Source: Pirellula sp. (GTDB taxonomy: Bacteria > Planctomycetota > Planctomycetia > Pirellulales > PNKZ01). Taken from it: a stretch of 64,000 bases of DNA. Location: positions 148,723 through 212,722 of the forward strand of contig PNKZ01000009.1 in assembly GCA_013822735.1 (NCBI GenBank), in the 5' to 3' direction. A program made the position numbers and the translations under genes. This document shows, piece by piece, positions 8,001 to 15,920 of the stretch (position 1 is the stretch's first letter; each line of letters starts with the position of its first letter). The notes beneath the pieces were generated by a model. The model did not search any database. It was not told the origin of the DNA and worked only from the letters and a program-made list of their open reading frames with translations.

Positions 8001-8205
8001 CTTCGCCACCGCGAACTTCGCCGGCACGGTCGGCAACGCCTTTACCACGGCCGGCAATCAGCTCGGTCGCAACTTCGGGCAGTACGGCGTCGGCGTGAAT
8101 ACGGTCTTCACGCGTCACCTCGGCGCTTACGCAGGCTATGACTTACTGACCGCCGAGCGAGCCGTATCGCATACCGGCAGCGGCGGCCTGCAACTGGCCT
8201 GGTAA
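5017..8205 (+). CDS. Glycine-rich autotransporter, 1062 aa
   Basis: The N-terminus is a classical signal peptide (residues 1-24, cleavage after SAHA). Residues ~26-110 resemble a right-handed beta-helix start of polymorphic outer-membrane-protein type (TLTIDGRGHSIDGGG). Residues ~108-371 are an extreme Gly/Ser/Ala region with dozens of GGGGG, GGAGG and GGFGG runs. An autotransporter-associated strand repeat follows (~450-540; GQGTLTLTG, RGTLVVNG, GTLAGTGTV). From ~790 to 1062 comes an autotransporter beta-barrel (NYGWVGGYGVGG ... GGLQLAW) ending in Trp. The passenger is therefore predicted to be exported and displayed on, or released from, the cell surface, probably as an adhesin or matrix protein. 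The Gly codons are strongly GGC-biased, making the DNA locally repetitive. Its 3' end overlaps the convergent O-antigen ligase-like gene by 63 bp. Confidence 0.85.
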   Translation: MRQTLRLCFLLSAYAVLASESAHAQLTDRHVASEIDFAQAISDANENPSIQFRIILDTDITLSSPVLPINLPGTLTIDGRGHSIDGGGSVRPFFIEGGSVRIENVIIANGLAQGGGGGAGAGGGLGAGAAIFVDAGGQLALKNVQFANNQAIGGAGGAAGTGGGGGGLGGSGSSGSGAGAGGGGGLYGAGGSSSAAGGGGGGGQFGAGGNANGAGGGGGGGVSTSGGDSSGPGGGAGGLGLLGIVTVGGDGGNATGVAGGNGSTGGGGGGGGQADGGAGGLFGGGGGAAAPSGGTDYNGGFGGNFGGGGGSTTGTGGDGGFGGGGGSGSTAGGYGGFGAGGGGSLGGSPGSSQFGGGAGDSSGNGGGGAGFGGALFVASGAQIVIEGNVGFTGNTATAGSSSSSGAVSLSDGNDLFVMSGTQVVFDIGLNDALTFAPALGNDDGYNFGVELVKDGQGTLTLTGDSPFISTTYVDRGTLVVNGALGSFDIFSGRISLLEVDDFGTLAGTGTVRGYVDNYGHISPGTNPGDIGTLRIDGVYLQGSEAVYDVDINAAGQSDRIEVSYVAQLTCGCGPDGGDLVIRAAPGTYTPGQRYTILTTGFGVFDTFGQVTTQGLPYFWSVMLEYDAFNAYLVLNNNGLAGVAQTFNQYNTSVAVMNESTTTDPQLGAVFTAMTGMSADGKRAALDQLSAALYGTLTSVGLQNTENYFGSISSRLRPNGGAMQTFGLVNADGSARASSDEAFGDVFGNNEDEPFQLVSYSQPSRNTNSDTYGLTATRSSGSRSPRRGPPRNYGWVGGYGVGGNVTGDGNAQGFHYGFGGSSAGVDRYVGGNTVVGLAGGYANTSVHTDNQQQTAQVDSYQGALYASRVTDRRYLLGIFGYNSDSYDTTRQLPANLTARGNFDGHQLGTYVESGLMRRWGNWNWQPSIGMQYISLRQDGFTETGAGGAGLNVLGHTDDSFRGNVGLRFTRPTQVAGFMVIPNLHARYGHEFLDVGRFATANFAGTVGNAFTTAGNQLGRNFGQYGVGVNTVFTRHLGAYAGYDLLTAERAVSHTGSGGLQLAW

Positions 8206-9579
8206 CTCGGGCTGCGCGACCGCCGCACGCGGAGCCGCCGGTTGTCGACTGCCGACCACGAGCGCCGACGCGGTGCCTGCGAGGAAGAACACCAGCGAGT
8301 TGTCGATCGGCGTGTAGCTGAGCTCGTGGAATAACAGCTGCGCCGCGTACACCGGCACGGCGCCGAGCACGAGCACCGCTTGACGTCGGGCCCAAGCGGG
8401 CGTATCGGCATTGCGCACCGTGTGCCAGGCGTTGAGCATCCAGTAGCTGAGCATTGCGAGAAAGAGCACCAGGCCCACAATGCCGGTGTCGACCAAGATG
8501 CTCAAGAACGTGTTGTGATGCACGTACGGTCGCAAAGCTTCGAGATTCAGATCGGTCGAGCGATCGTCGAGGTACGGCAGTTTGTCGACCGGGAACCGAC
8601 CGAAGCCGAAGCCCAACAGTGGGCGATCTTGGAACATCAGCCAGCTGCAATAGGCGAAGCTCACTCGCAGGTTCGCGCTGTCGGCCGTGTCGACCGCCGA
8701 TTGTTCGCGCTGGAAGCCGACGATCTTATCCATCTGCGTCGCCCCGACGAGCAAGCCGGCCATGACCATGCCGCCGAGCACGATGTTGCGCGTCCGGCCT
8801 TGGAGCGTGAGCAAGAGCACCGTGCACAGGCCCATGGCCGCGCCGATCCATGCGCTGCGCGTGTAGCTGAAGAACACCCCCGCGGCGTAGAGCGGCAACA
8901 CGAGCCCGACGGCGACGCGCCCCCACTTGCCGAGCGAACCGAACCAAACGACGCCCGCCAACAGGCAGACCGACATGTAGTGCCCGAAGCTCACGCCGTG
9001 GACCATCGGCCCTCGGGCACGACCGTAATGGAGCCCGACGTTGGGGTCGGCGATGTAGGCCGGCCAGACGAGCGACCATTGTTGTGTGATTTCGCAGATC
9101 GCCGTGAAGGCGAGGTAGAAGCCGAAGACGGTGATACAGGCTTGCACAAGGCCGGCCGTGCGTTCGTTCCACGGCGCTTGCTTCGCGGCCCAATAAACAA
9201 TCAGCGGAGTCAGGTAGCCGCCGACCCAACGCCACATCGGCCCGACGTGCTCCTTGGGAAACGATCGCCAATCGCTGGCGAGCATGCTGAGGAGCAGGTA
9301 GCCGACGAACGCTATGGTGACGACGTCGGCCCGATTGAGCGGTTTCGGTTCCGTGCGCCGTAGCGCTCGCTGCCAAACGTACGTGGCGATCACGAGCCCG
9401 AGCGCGAGCCGATCGATGGTCATCGGCAGCGGACCGACGTCGAAATGCACAAGCTCATAGCCGAAGCAACAAGCGCTCAGGAGCACCAAGAGCGCCGCGG
9501 CGATCAACGAACCGCGCAGCATCAAGAGCACCCCGCAAACGAGGCCCGCCGGCGCGAGAATGAGGAGGAGATCTTCCAA
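8143..9579 (-). CDS. O-antigen ligase/polymerase family membrane protein
   Basis: The 478-aa protein has about 11-12 hydrophobic segments and a large periplasmic loop before the last helices. The Wzy_C-type signature region is visible: SYTRSAWIG in the middle, then RPLLGFGFGRFPVDKLPYL and PYVHHNTFLSILVDTGIVGLVLF, where the His-rich H-N-x-F and the G-x-G motif are characteristic. Members join or polymerise lipid-linked glycans (O-antigen, exopolysaccharide, or protein glycosylation) on the periplasmic face. The exact donor and acceptor cannot be told. The gene converges on the autotransporter with a 63-bp overlap. A GNAT-like transferase of the kind found in exopolysaccharide loci lies divergently upstream. 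Confidence 0.85.
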   Translation of the reverse strand: MEDLLLILAPAGLVCGVLLMLRGSLIAAALLVLLSACCFGYELVHFDVGPLPMTIDRLALGLVIATYVWQRALRRTEPKPLNRADVVTIAFVGYLLLSMLASDWRSFPKEHVGPMWRWVGGYLTPLIVYWAAKQAPWNERTAGLVQACITVFGFYLAFTAICEITQQWSLVWPAYIADPNVGLHYGRARGPMVHGVSFGHYMSVCLLAGVVWFGSLGKWGRVAVGLVLPLYAAGVFFSYTRSAWIGAAMGLCTVLLLTLQGRTRNIVLGGMVMAGLLVGATQMDKIVGFQREQSAVDTADSANLRVSFAYCSWLMFQDRPLLGFGFGRFPVDKLPYLDDRSTDLNLEALRPYVHHNTFLSILVDTGIVGLVLFLAMLSYWMLNAWHTVRNADTPAWARRQAVLVLGAVPVYAAQLLFHELSYTPIDNSLVFFLAGTASALVVGSRQPAAPRAAVAQPELPGQLQAAAAGMRYGSLGGQ

Positions 9580-9725
9580 GGAAGGGGTGAGGGGCCAGGG
9601 GTCAGGGGTCAGTAACGGACGTAAAAACGTACGTCACCCGTGGCGGCAAGGCCTCCTTCTCGACGAGCGCTTAGCGCCCCACGCCGATCGCCTCTCCTTC
9701 TGACCCCTGGCCCCTGGCCCCTTTC
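9580..9725. repeat. Inverted pair of G-rich heptamer repeats
   Basis: AGGGGTG/AGGGGCC/AGGGGTC units at 9580-9612 face complementary GACCCCT/GGCCCCT units at 9696-9725. The arms are about 30 bases each and can pair, with about 85 bases of unique DNA between them. The element sits just upstream of both divergent genes. Confidence 0.8.
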
Positions 9726-9797
9726 TCCCGTCTGTATCAATCACGCCGATTACTCCGCCCGCGCTTGCCTTTCCTCTCGAAAAAGCAATATTCGCAC

Positions 9798-10997
9798 ATG
9801 CCTCCATTCACCGTCACGCGCATCCGCACGCTCGCTGCACTGCGCCCGCTTACTGCCGCTTGGTCGGCGCTGGCGGGCGACGTGCCGTTTCGCGCGCCGG
9901 AGTGGCTGATGCCGTGGTGGGAATACTATGGCGAGCCGCATCCCGGCCGGCGCCCGCGGCGCGAACTTTGCGTACTGGTCGTCGAGCGCGCGGGCGAAGT
10001 CGTCGGTATCGCGCCGTGGTTCATCGATCGCTCGCCGCTGTGGGGCAACATCCTCAAGCAACTCGGCACCGGCGAAGTCTGCTCCGATTATCAAACGTTG
10101 CTCGTCGCGCCGGATTGCATGGAGGAAGTCGCCGCGGCCGTCGCCGACTTTCTCAGCATGGAAATGCGCAACGAGTGGGACCGGCTCGACCTCGACGGCT
10201 GCACCATCGACGACGCGGCCCTGGCCGCACTCGTGGAAGAATTGCAATCGCGCGGCGCGCCGCTCGAACGTCGCCGCGGCCCCGCCTGTTGGAAGGTGGC
10301 CCTTCCGGCGACGTACGACGAATACTTGGCGACGCTCTCGAAGTCGCACCGGAAGCAACTGCGCCGGCTCGAGCGCAACGTGCTCGACACGCCCCGCGCG
10401 CGTTGGCACACCGTGCGCACGGCCGACGAGTTCGCGCTCGCTTGGCCGATCTTCGTCGAACTGCATCAACGCCGGCGCAAGAGCTTGGGAGATGTCGGCT
10501 GCTTTGTTTCCTCGTGCTTCGAAGCCTTTCACGAAGAGATGGCCCGCACGTTCCTCGCCCGCGGCGCCCTGCGGCTCCAGTGGCTCGAGCTCGACGGCAC
10601 GCCGCTCGCCGCCGAATACCATCTGCTTGCCGGCGACACGCTCTACGGGTACCAGTCGGGCATCGATCCCGACCGGCTGGAAGAAGAGCCGGGCCGGCTG
10701 GCGGGGATCGCGGTCATACGTCAGGCCATCGACGAAGGGCTCGCCTGCTACGACTTGCTCCGCGGCGACGAACCGTACAAAGCCCACTGGCGAGCAGTTC
10801 CCACGCCGACCGACCAACTGACGCTCGTCAACCCGCGGCGCCGCAGTCGGGCACGCCACAAAGTGCACCAGTTCCTCCGCCGCATCAAGTACGGGCTGTT
10901 AGGGTTCGCACCACGGCGTGAAAACTATTTAGCCCCCGGCGAGCCGCCGGGGGCCATCGACGTTGCCACGCCGGAAACGTGTGCGACGTCGGCGTAA
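9798..10997 (+). CDS. GNAT-like acyltransferase (BioF2/CelD-like family)
   Basis: The ATG at 9798 is preferred over an in-frame start at 9765 because the conserved region starts at once. Two GNAT-like halves are apparent. The first (residues ~1-180) has SGxxPFRxPEWLxPWW-type features (VPFRAPEWLMPWWEYYG; SDYQTLLV). The second has the motif SKSHRKQLRRLERN and, near ~285-350, AAEYHLLAGDTLYGYQSG and YDLLRGDEPYKAHW. These are diagnostic of the CelD/BioF2-like acetyltransferases associated with cellulose and exopolysaccharide synthesis. The last ~25 residues are encoded by a mobile palindromic repeat (10921-11005), whose right terminal repeat supplies the stop codon, so the natural C-terminus may have been replaced. 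Confidence 0.8.
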   Translation: MPPFTVTRIRTLAALRPLTAAWSALAGDVPFRAPEWLMPWWEYYGEPHPGRRPRRELCVLVVERAGEVVGIAPWFIDRSPLWGNILKQLGTGEVCSDYQTLLVAPDCMEEVAAAVADFLSMEMRNEWDRLDLDGCTIDDAALAALVEELQSRGAPLERRRGPACWKVALPATYDEYLATLSKSHRKQLRRLERNVLDTPRARWHTVRTADEFALAWPIFVELHQRRRKSLGDVGCFVSSCFEAFHEEMARTFLARGALRLQWLELDGTPLAAEYHLLAGDTLYGYQSGIDPDRLEEEPGRLAGIAVIRQAIDEGLACYDLLRGDEPYKAHWRAVPTPTDQLTLVNPRRRSRARHKVHQFLRRIKYGLLGFAPRRENYLAPGEPPGAIDVATPETCATSA

Positions 10998-11005
10998 ATA
11001 GTTTT
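10921..11005. repeat. Palindromic repeat with 11-bp terminal inverted repeats inside a gene end
   Basis: AAAACTATTTA (10921-10931) and TAAATAGTTTT (10995-11005) are perfect inverted copies. Inside lies a 10-bp stem hairpin GCCCCCGGCG-AGC-CGCCGGGGGC (10932-10954). A related hairpin CCCCCGGCG-ACT-CGCCGGGGG follows at 11032-11052. Related GCCCCGG hairpins next to TTAG or CTAA occur at 16394-16410, 19232-19254 and 27771-27796. Confidence 0.8.
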
Positions 11006-11127
11006 GTTGTGCAAAGATGCCACGTCGTCTCCCCCCGGCGACTCGCCGGGGGCTAATGAGTAGAATCTCGGCAGTGGGTTCGTGCTCACTCCTGACCCCT
11101 GACCACTCGCCCATTCCGCCCGCCGGC

Positions 11128-12012
11128 ATGCCCGACGCTCTGCTATCTCCCGATGTGCTCGCGAAGCTCGAAGCGCTCGACTTCGTGAGCCGCAAGATCT
11201 TTCAGGGGCACGTACGGGGCGAACGTCGCAGCACGCGCAAGGGGCGCTCGGTCGAATTCGCCGACTACCGCAACTATGTGCAGGGGGACGACCTGCGGTT
11301 CGTCGATTGGAACATCGTCGCCCGGCTCGATAAGTTGTTCGTGAAGTTGTTCCTCGAAGAAGAAGACTTGCACTTCTATGCGTTGGTCGACAACAGCCCG
11401 TCGATGGACTTCGGCGATCCGACCAAGCTCCACACGGCCCGACAGATCACCGCGGCCCTCGGCTTCATCGGGCTGATCCGTTCGCATCGCGTCTGCATCG
11501 AGACCCTGGGGCAGGGGCTTCGGACGCCGAGCCCTATCTGGCGCGGCCGGCATAACGCGTGGCGCATGTTTCAACATATTGCCGCGCCGGCGCCGACCGA
11601 GCGCGCGTCGCTGCTTGAAGGGGTGCGCAATTTCGGCCTGCGTCATCCGGGCCGGGGCATCCTCGTCCTCGTTACCGATCTCATGGATAAGCAAGGCTAC
11701 GAAGAGGCTCTGCGTTATCTCTCCGCACGCAGGTTCGATACGTACGTCGTACATGTGCTGAGCCGCGAAGAACTTCAGCCCGACGTCGAAGGAGAGCTCC
11801 GCCTGATCGACGCCGAAGACGAACAGGCCGTGGAGATTACGGTCGGCGAGCCGCTCGTGAAGGCATACGACCGTACGCTCAAGGCGTTCCTGCGCGAAGC
11901 GGAGGAGTTCTGCACGCGCCGCGGTATACACTACGTGTTCGTCGACAATCAATCGCCGGTCGAGAAGACCGTCTCCGAAACGCTGCGCCGCCGCGGCCTA
12001 CTCCGTCGATGA
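11128..12012 (+). CDS. DUF58 domain protein
   Basis: The start at 11128 (MPDALLSPDVL) is chosen because DUF58 proteins begin with the LAKLEALDFVSRKIFQG helix; the frame is open upstream only through repeat DNA. The 294-aa product has the family hallmarks: RRSTRKGRSVEFADYRNYVQGDD, RFVDWNIVARLDKLFVKLF, and a VWA-like nucleotide/metal-site segment VDNSPSMDFG. DUF58 proteins normally work with a MoxR AAA+ ATPase and VWA membrane proteins in metal insertion or envelope stress functions. The partner VWA protein follows 25 bp downstream, but no moxR is in view upstream, where the gene abuts repeat palindromes. Confidence 0.88.
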   Translation: MPDALLSPDVLAKLEALDFVSRKIFQGHVRGERRSTRKGRSVEFADYRNYVQGDDLRFVDWNIVARLDKLFVKLFLEEEDLHFYALVDNSPSMDFGDPTKLHTARQITAALGFIGLIRSHRVCIETLGQGLRTPSPIWRGRHNAWRMFQHIAAPAPTERASLLEGVRNFGLRHPGRGILVLVTDLMDKQGYEEALRYLSARRFDTYVVHVLSREELQPDVEGELRLIDAEDEQAVEITVGEPLVKAYDRTLKAFLREAEEFCTRRGIHYVFVDNQSPVEKTVSETLRRRGLLRR

Positions 12013-12037
12013 ACCCAGCGATGAACGGAGCACGGCG

Positions 12038-13999
12038 ATGAACACCGGCGGGCCGATTCCCTGGGGGCAGTTGCTCATTCCGGCGGTCGCCGCCGCGGCG
12101 ATTCTCTCGTTCTACTTTTTGAAAGTGCGTCGCAAGCCGGTGCTCGTCCCCAGCACGTTTCTCTGGCGTCGCACGATTCAAGACCATCGCGTGAACGCCC
12201 TCTGGCAACGGCTGCGCAAAAGCATCTTGCTCCTGCTGCAGCTCTTGGCCGTGCTCCTGGCCGCCGTCGCGCTGGTTCGGCCTACGTGGTCGGGCTCCGT
12301 CTTACGCGGCGGGCGGTATGTATTCCTCATCGATAATTCGGCGAGCATGTCGGCCACCGACGTCGCGCCGTCGCGGCTCGAAGAAGCCAAACGTCGGGTC
12401 CTCACGCTCATCGACCGCATGGGCTCGGGCGACGCGGCGATGGTGGTCAGCTTCTCCGACCAGGCCCGGATCAATCAGGCCTTCACGGAAAACCGGGAAC
12501 AACTGCGCCGCGCGGTGCGCGAGATCGCGCCGACCAATCGACCGACATCGCTCGACGAAGCGCTGCGTATTTGCTTGCGCCAAGGCGCGACGACGACCGG
12601 CGCCGACGACGGCGCGGCCGCGCCCGCCGCGCCGGAGATGCCGCAGTTGTTCATCGTCTCCGACGGCCGCTTCACGCCGCCGGCCGACCTCGCGACGCAG
12701 GGACTCCGCGCGACATTTCTCCCGGTCGGCGAGGCCGCGTCGAATAACCTCGCCGTGCTCGGGTTCGCCGTCGAGCGAAGCAACAGCGGCAGTTCGGCGG
12801 CGCAGGCCTTGGCGAAGGTGCGCAACTTCACCACTGAGCCGCGCACCGTAGAGCTCGAACTGCGCATCGGCGACCGGCTCATCGATGCCCGACGCGTAGC
12901 GCTCGAAGCCGGCCAACAGAAGGATATTCTCTTCCAAGTGGCCGATGCCGCCGACGGTCTCTGGCAACTCAAGCTCCCTCACGCTGACGTACTCCCGGCC
13001 GACGACATCGCCTGGGCCGTGCTCGCGCCGCCGCGCACGACGCGCGGGCTCGTCGTCACCGCGGGCAATCGTTATTTGGAAGCGGCGCTAGCCACGGACG
13101 AAGCGAAGCATTGGACCAAGGCCCGCTTCGAGTCGCCGCGCTTCTTGAAGACGAGCGACTATCAGGCCTCGGTCGAGGCGGGCGCGTGGGATTGGATCCT
13201 GTTCGACAACTGCCGGCCGCCGACGAGCCCGACCTGTTCGACGCTCTACCTCGGCGCGCTGCCGCCGGGAGACGATTGGCGCAGCGCCGCCAAAATCGAC
13301 CTGCCGCAGATTATCGACGTCGTGCGGACCCATCCGCTGTTTGAAAACGTGGCGCTGGGCGAAGTGCTCTTGGCCGAGGCCGTACCGCCGGTCGGGCCGC
13401 TCGGCACGCAAACGCTCGTCGAAAGCGATCGCGGTCCGCTGGCCTCGATTGCTCCGCGCGGCGCTTATGAAGACTTGGTGCTCGGCTTTTCGCTGGCCTC
13501 GGCCGACGGCACGCCGCTGACGAATTGGCCGCTCGTCGACGGCGCCGGGTTCGAGCAGTTCGTGCTCAACGTCGTGCAATACTTCGGCCGCGCGCGGAGC
13601 GGCGCGGCCGCGCCGAGTATTCGTCCCGGACGACCTTACAGGTTTCGCCTCGAAGGGGCGGCGAGCGAAGCTCGCGTCGTCGCGCCCGACGGCACGGCCA
13701 CGTTGGTCAAGCGTGCCGATTCCGGCGACTTTGCCTATTACGATGCGTCGCTCGTCGGACCGTACGGAATCGAAGTCGACGGCCGGCCGCGGCAGACGTT
13801 TTGCGTGAATTTGTTCGATGCCGCCGAGTCGCAAACCGGCTTGGGAGAGCAGCCTGCGCTGAAAATCGGTGAGTTCGAAATCGCCGGAAAACAGCAATGG
13901 GAGACGACCCGACTGGAGGGGTGGCGTCCCTTTCTTTTGGTCATGCTGGCCCTCCTACTGGTCGAGTGGTATATCTACGGAAGGCGGGCAGGGCGCTAA
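12038..13999 (+). CDS. BatA-like membrane protein with von Willebrand A domain
   Basis: The 653-aa product starts with the BatA/aerotolerance N-terminal region: a first membrane helix (~8-27), SFYFLKVRRKPVLVPSTFLW, and a second helix (~58-78). A VWA domain follows from ~88, with the MIDAS start DNSASMSATD and the later T and D positions (FIVSDGRF). A periplasmic region of beta-sheet character fills residues ~250-610. A final membrane helix near 632-648 precedes the positively charged end YIYGRRAGR. The start has a GGAG about 12 bases upstream. It is co-directional with DUF58 (25-bp gap), making the usual DUF58-BatA pair, probably assembling or quality-controlling an envelope complex. Confidence 0.88.
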   Translation: MNTGGPIPWGQLLIPAVAAAAILSFYFLKVRRKPVLVPSTFLWRRTIQDHRVNALWQRLRKSILLLLQLLAVLLAAVALVRPTWSGSVLRGGRYVFLIDNSASMSATDVAPSRLEEAKRRVLTLIDRMGSGDAAMVVSFSDQARINQAFTENREQLRRAVREIAPTNRPTSLDEALRICLRQGATTTGADDGAAAPAAPEMPQLFIVSDGRFTPPADLATQGLRATFLPVGEAASNNLAVLGFAVERSNSGSSAAQALAKVRNFTTEPRTVELELRIGDRLIDARRVALEAGQQKDILFQVADAADGLWQLKLPHADVLPADDIAWAVLAPPRTTRGLVVTAGNRYLEAALATDEAKHWTKARFESPRFLKTSDYQASVEAGAWDWILFDNCRPPTSPTCSTLYLGALPPGDDWRSAAKIDLPQIIDVVRTHPLFENVALGEVLLAEAVPPVGPLGTQTLVESDRGPLASIAPRGAYEDLVLGFSLASADGTPLTNWPLVDGAGFEQFVLNVVQYFGRARSGAAAPSIRPGRPYRFRLEGAASEARVVAPDGTATLVKRADSGDFAYYDASLVGPYGIEVDGRPRQTFCVNLFDAAESQTGLGEQPALKIGEFEIAGKQQWETTRLEGWRPFLLVMLALLLVEWYIYGRRAGR

Positions 14000-14059
14000 A
14001 ATCTTTATTAGCGACCCGGGTGGGGGGCCGAGTGGGCGATTTGTCTGTGAGGGTTCGGG

Positions 14060-14794
14060 ATGAGTTTGAAGCAAGGGACGTCGAAGCCGCGCCGATCTCG
14101 CACGCCGGGCATTTTCAGCCGGATCGTCGAACACAAGCTGATGAAGCGCGTCAGCTACAAAGAGTATCGCAACGCGGTCCGCGAAAAGTACGACGGCCCC
14201 CAAGGCGCCTTGCTCACCACCGCGAGCATGCTCTCGCTCCATATCCCGCTGGGCGAACGTTTGTTCCGTAAGCGCACCTTCGACCTCACCGGATGCCGCA
14301 ACATCCTCGACGTCGGCAGCGGCGCCGGGCAGATCGCCAAGCATCTTTTGAAGTACTCCGATTCCGGCGCCTCGGTCACCTGCTTCGACATTTCGTTTGA
14401 GATGTTGCGCCGGGCTCGCAACCGTTTGCAGAGCGACGTACCGCGCAACCTCGTGGCCGATTTGGCCCACTTACCGTTCGCCGACGGCAGCTTCGACTGC
14501 ATTACCTGCGGTTACGTATTGGAGCACTTGCCCGACCCGCGCCCCGGCCTGACGGAGCTGGCGCGCGTGCTCGCCCCGGGCGGCCGGATGTTGCTCTTGG
14601 CCACGGAAGACAGCGTCGCCGGCGCGTTTACGAGCCGCGTCTGGTGCTGCCGAACGTACAATCGCCGCGAATTGCATCGCGTTTGCGAAGACGCAGGCCT
14701 GCGATGGAGTCGCGAATTGTGGTTCACGCGGATGCACAAATTGCTCCGCGTCGGCGGAATTTGCGTGGAAATGATCCGCACGCCCGCCGCGTAG
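14060..14794 (+). CDS. Class I SAM-dependent methyltransferase
   Basis: The 244-aa protein has the Rossmann methyltransferase motifs in order. Motif I is NILDVGSGAGQIAKHLL (~residue 78), motif II TCFDISFEMLRRARNRL, motif III NLVADLAHLPFADGSFDCITCGYVLEHLPDP, and then LARVLAPGGRMLLL. This is the Methyltransf_11/UbiE-like layout. The N-terminal 60 residues are basic (KPRRSRTPG, KLMKRVSYKEYRNAVREKY) and contain no membrane helix. The methyl acceptor is unknown. It follows the BatA gene by 60 bp on the same strand; no pathway partner is obvious. Confidence 0.88.
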   Translation: MSLKQGTSKPRRSRTPGIFSRIVEHKLMKRVSYKEYRNAVREKYDGPQGALLTTASMLSLHIPLGERLFRKRTFDLTGCRNILDVGSGAGQIAKHLLKYSDSGASVTCFDISFEMLRRARNRLQSDVPRNLVADLAHLPFADGSFDCITCGYVLEHLPDPRPGLTELARVLAPGGRMLLLATEDSVAGAFTSRVWCCRTYNRRELHRVCEDAGLRWSRELWFTRMHKLLRVGGICVEMIRTPAA

Positions 14795-14936
14795 CGCCCC
14801 GCTCGGGCCGCCGCCCCGCCTTGAAGAGGTCGGGATTTAGCGCTATTCTTATCGACGCACGTTCGGGCGTCGTAAATATCCGCGTCGCACCTCCGGACGC
14901 TTTTCGCAGGCACGCACTCTCTCGAGGTCTCCAGTC

Positions 14937-15812
14937 ATGGGCTTGTTCGATGGTAAGAAGGGTTTGATCCTCGGCGTCGCCAACGATCGGTCGTTGGCCT
15001 GGGCCATCGCAGAGTTCGTCATGAATGAAGGGGGCGTCTGCGGCTTCTCGCACCTTCCCGATCGGGCCGACGACGAGAAGAAAAAGAACCGTCTGCGCGT
15101 CTCGAAGTGCACCGACAAGTATCCCGAGAAGGCGAAGATTCTCGGTCCGATGGATGTGCAAAAGGACGACGACATCCGCGCGATCATGGCCGCCGCCAAG
15201 GCCGAATACGGCCAGATCGACTTCCTCGTGCACGCCATCGCCTACGCGAAGCTCGACGACCTGAAGGTCGACACCATTCAAACCAGCCGCGACGGCTTCA
15301 ACCTCGCGATGGAAATCAGCGCGTACAGCCTGATTGCCGTGTGCAACGCAGCCCGCGAGTCGGGAGTTTTGAAGGAAGACGCTTACGACCGCGCCACGAA
15401 AAAGGGCGGAAAACAAGGGACCTCGATTCTCACGCTCACCTACTTCGGCGGCGAGAAGGCGGTGCCGGGCTACAACGTAATGGGCGTTTGCAAAGCCGCG
15501 CTCGACTCCATTGTGAAGTATCTCGCCTACGACCTGGGCCCGAAGGGAATCCGCGTGAACGCCGTGAGCGCGGGTCCGGTGCGAACCTTGGCGGGCAGCG
15601 CCGCCGGCGTCGACGAAATGATGAAGCTTTACGAAATGATGTCGCCGCTCAGCCGCAACATCGACCAAGAAGAAGTCGGCAAGACCGGCGGCTTCTTGCT
15701 GTCGGACCTTTCGGCAGGCATCACCGGCGAACTGCTGCACCTCGACGGCGGCTACAACATCATGGGCTCCCCGGGCCGACTACTCGACGCGGCGAAGGAC
15801 ATGGGGAAGTAA
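14937..15812 (+). CDS. fabI: Enoyl-[acyl-carrier-protein] reductase (NADH), FabI
   Basis: FabI reduces enoyl-ACP to acyl-ACP in each round of fatty-acid elongation, in the cytoplasm. The 291-aa sequence begins with the FabI-type dinucleotide fold GLFDGKKGLILGVANDRSLAWAIA. It carries FLVHAIAYA (the FabI version of the NAG motif) and the catalytic Y-x6-K pair in GYNVMGVCKAALDS. It also has the late segment RVNAVSAGPVRTLAGSAAG and the C-terminal ITGELLHLDGGYNIMG. The start has GAGG ten bases upstream. An insert around residues 120-165 (KEDAYDRATKKGGKQGTS) is a little longer than in E. coli. A perfect inverted repeat follows 9 bp after the stop. Confidence 0.95.
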   Translation: MGLFDGKKGLILGVANDRSLAWAIAEFVMNEGGVCGFSHLPDRADDEKKKNRLRVSKCTDKYPEKAKILGPMDVQKDDDIRAIMAAAKAEYGQIDFLVHAIAYAKLDDLKVDTIQTSRDGFNLAMEISAYSLIAVCNAARESGVLKEDAYDRATKKGGKQGTSILTLTYFGGEKAVPGYNVMGVCKAALDSIVKYLAYDLGPKGIRVNAVSAGPVRTLAGSAAGVDEMMKLYEMMSPLSRNIDQEEVGKTGGFLLSDLSAGITGELLHLDGGYNIMGSPGRLLDAAKDMGK

Positions 15813-15820
15813 ATGAGCCG

Positions 15821-15903
15821 TAGGGTGGGTCGAGCGCAGCGAGGCCCACGCGGTGTAGTTACGAGAATTGCGGCGTGGGCCTCGCTGTGCTCGACCCACC
15901 CTA
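15821..15903. repeat. Long inverted repeat between fabI and the Nudix gene
   Basis: The arm TAGGGTGGGTCGAGCGCAGC plus GAGGCCCACGC (15821-15851) is matched in reverse complement by 15873-15903 with one mismatch, leaving a ~21-base loop. It begins 9 bp after fabI and ends 18 bp before the Nudix start. It could act as a bidirectional attenuator or RNA-stability hairpin, and has the look of a dispersed palindromic element. Confidence 0.85.
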
Positions 15904-15920
15904 CTTTCATGCGGCGTCCT

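Noticed and set aside
15813..15908. Longer N-terminus for the Nudix protein
   Set aside because: That stretch lies in the 83-bp inverted repeat and encodes nothing conserved.
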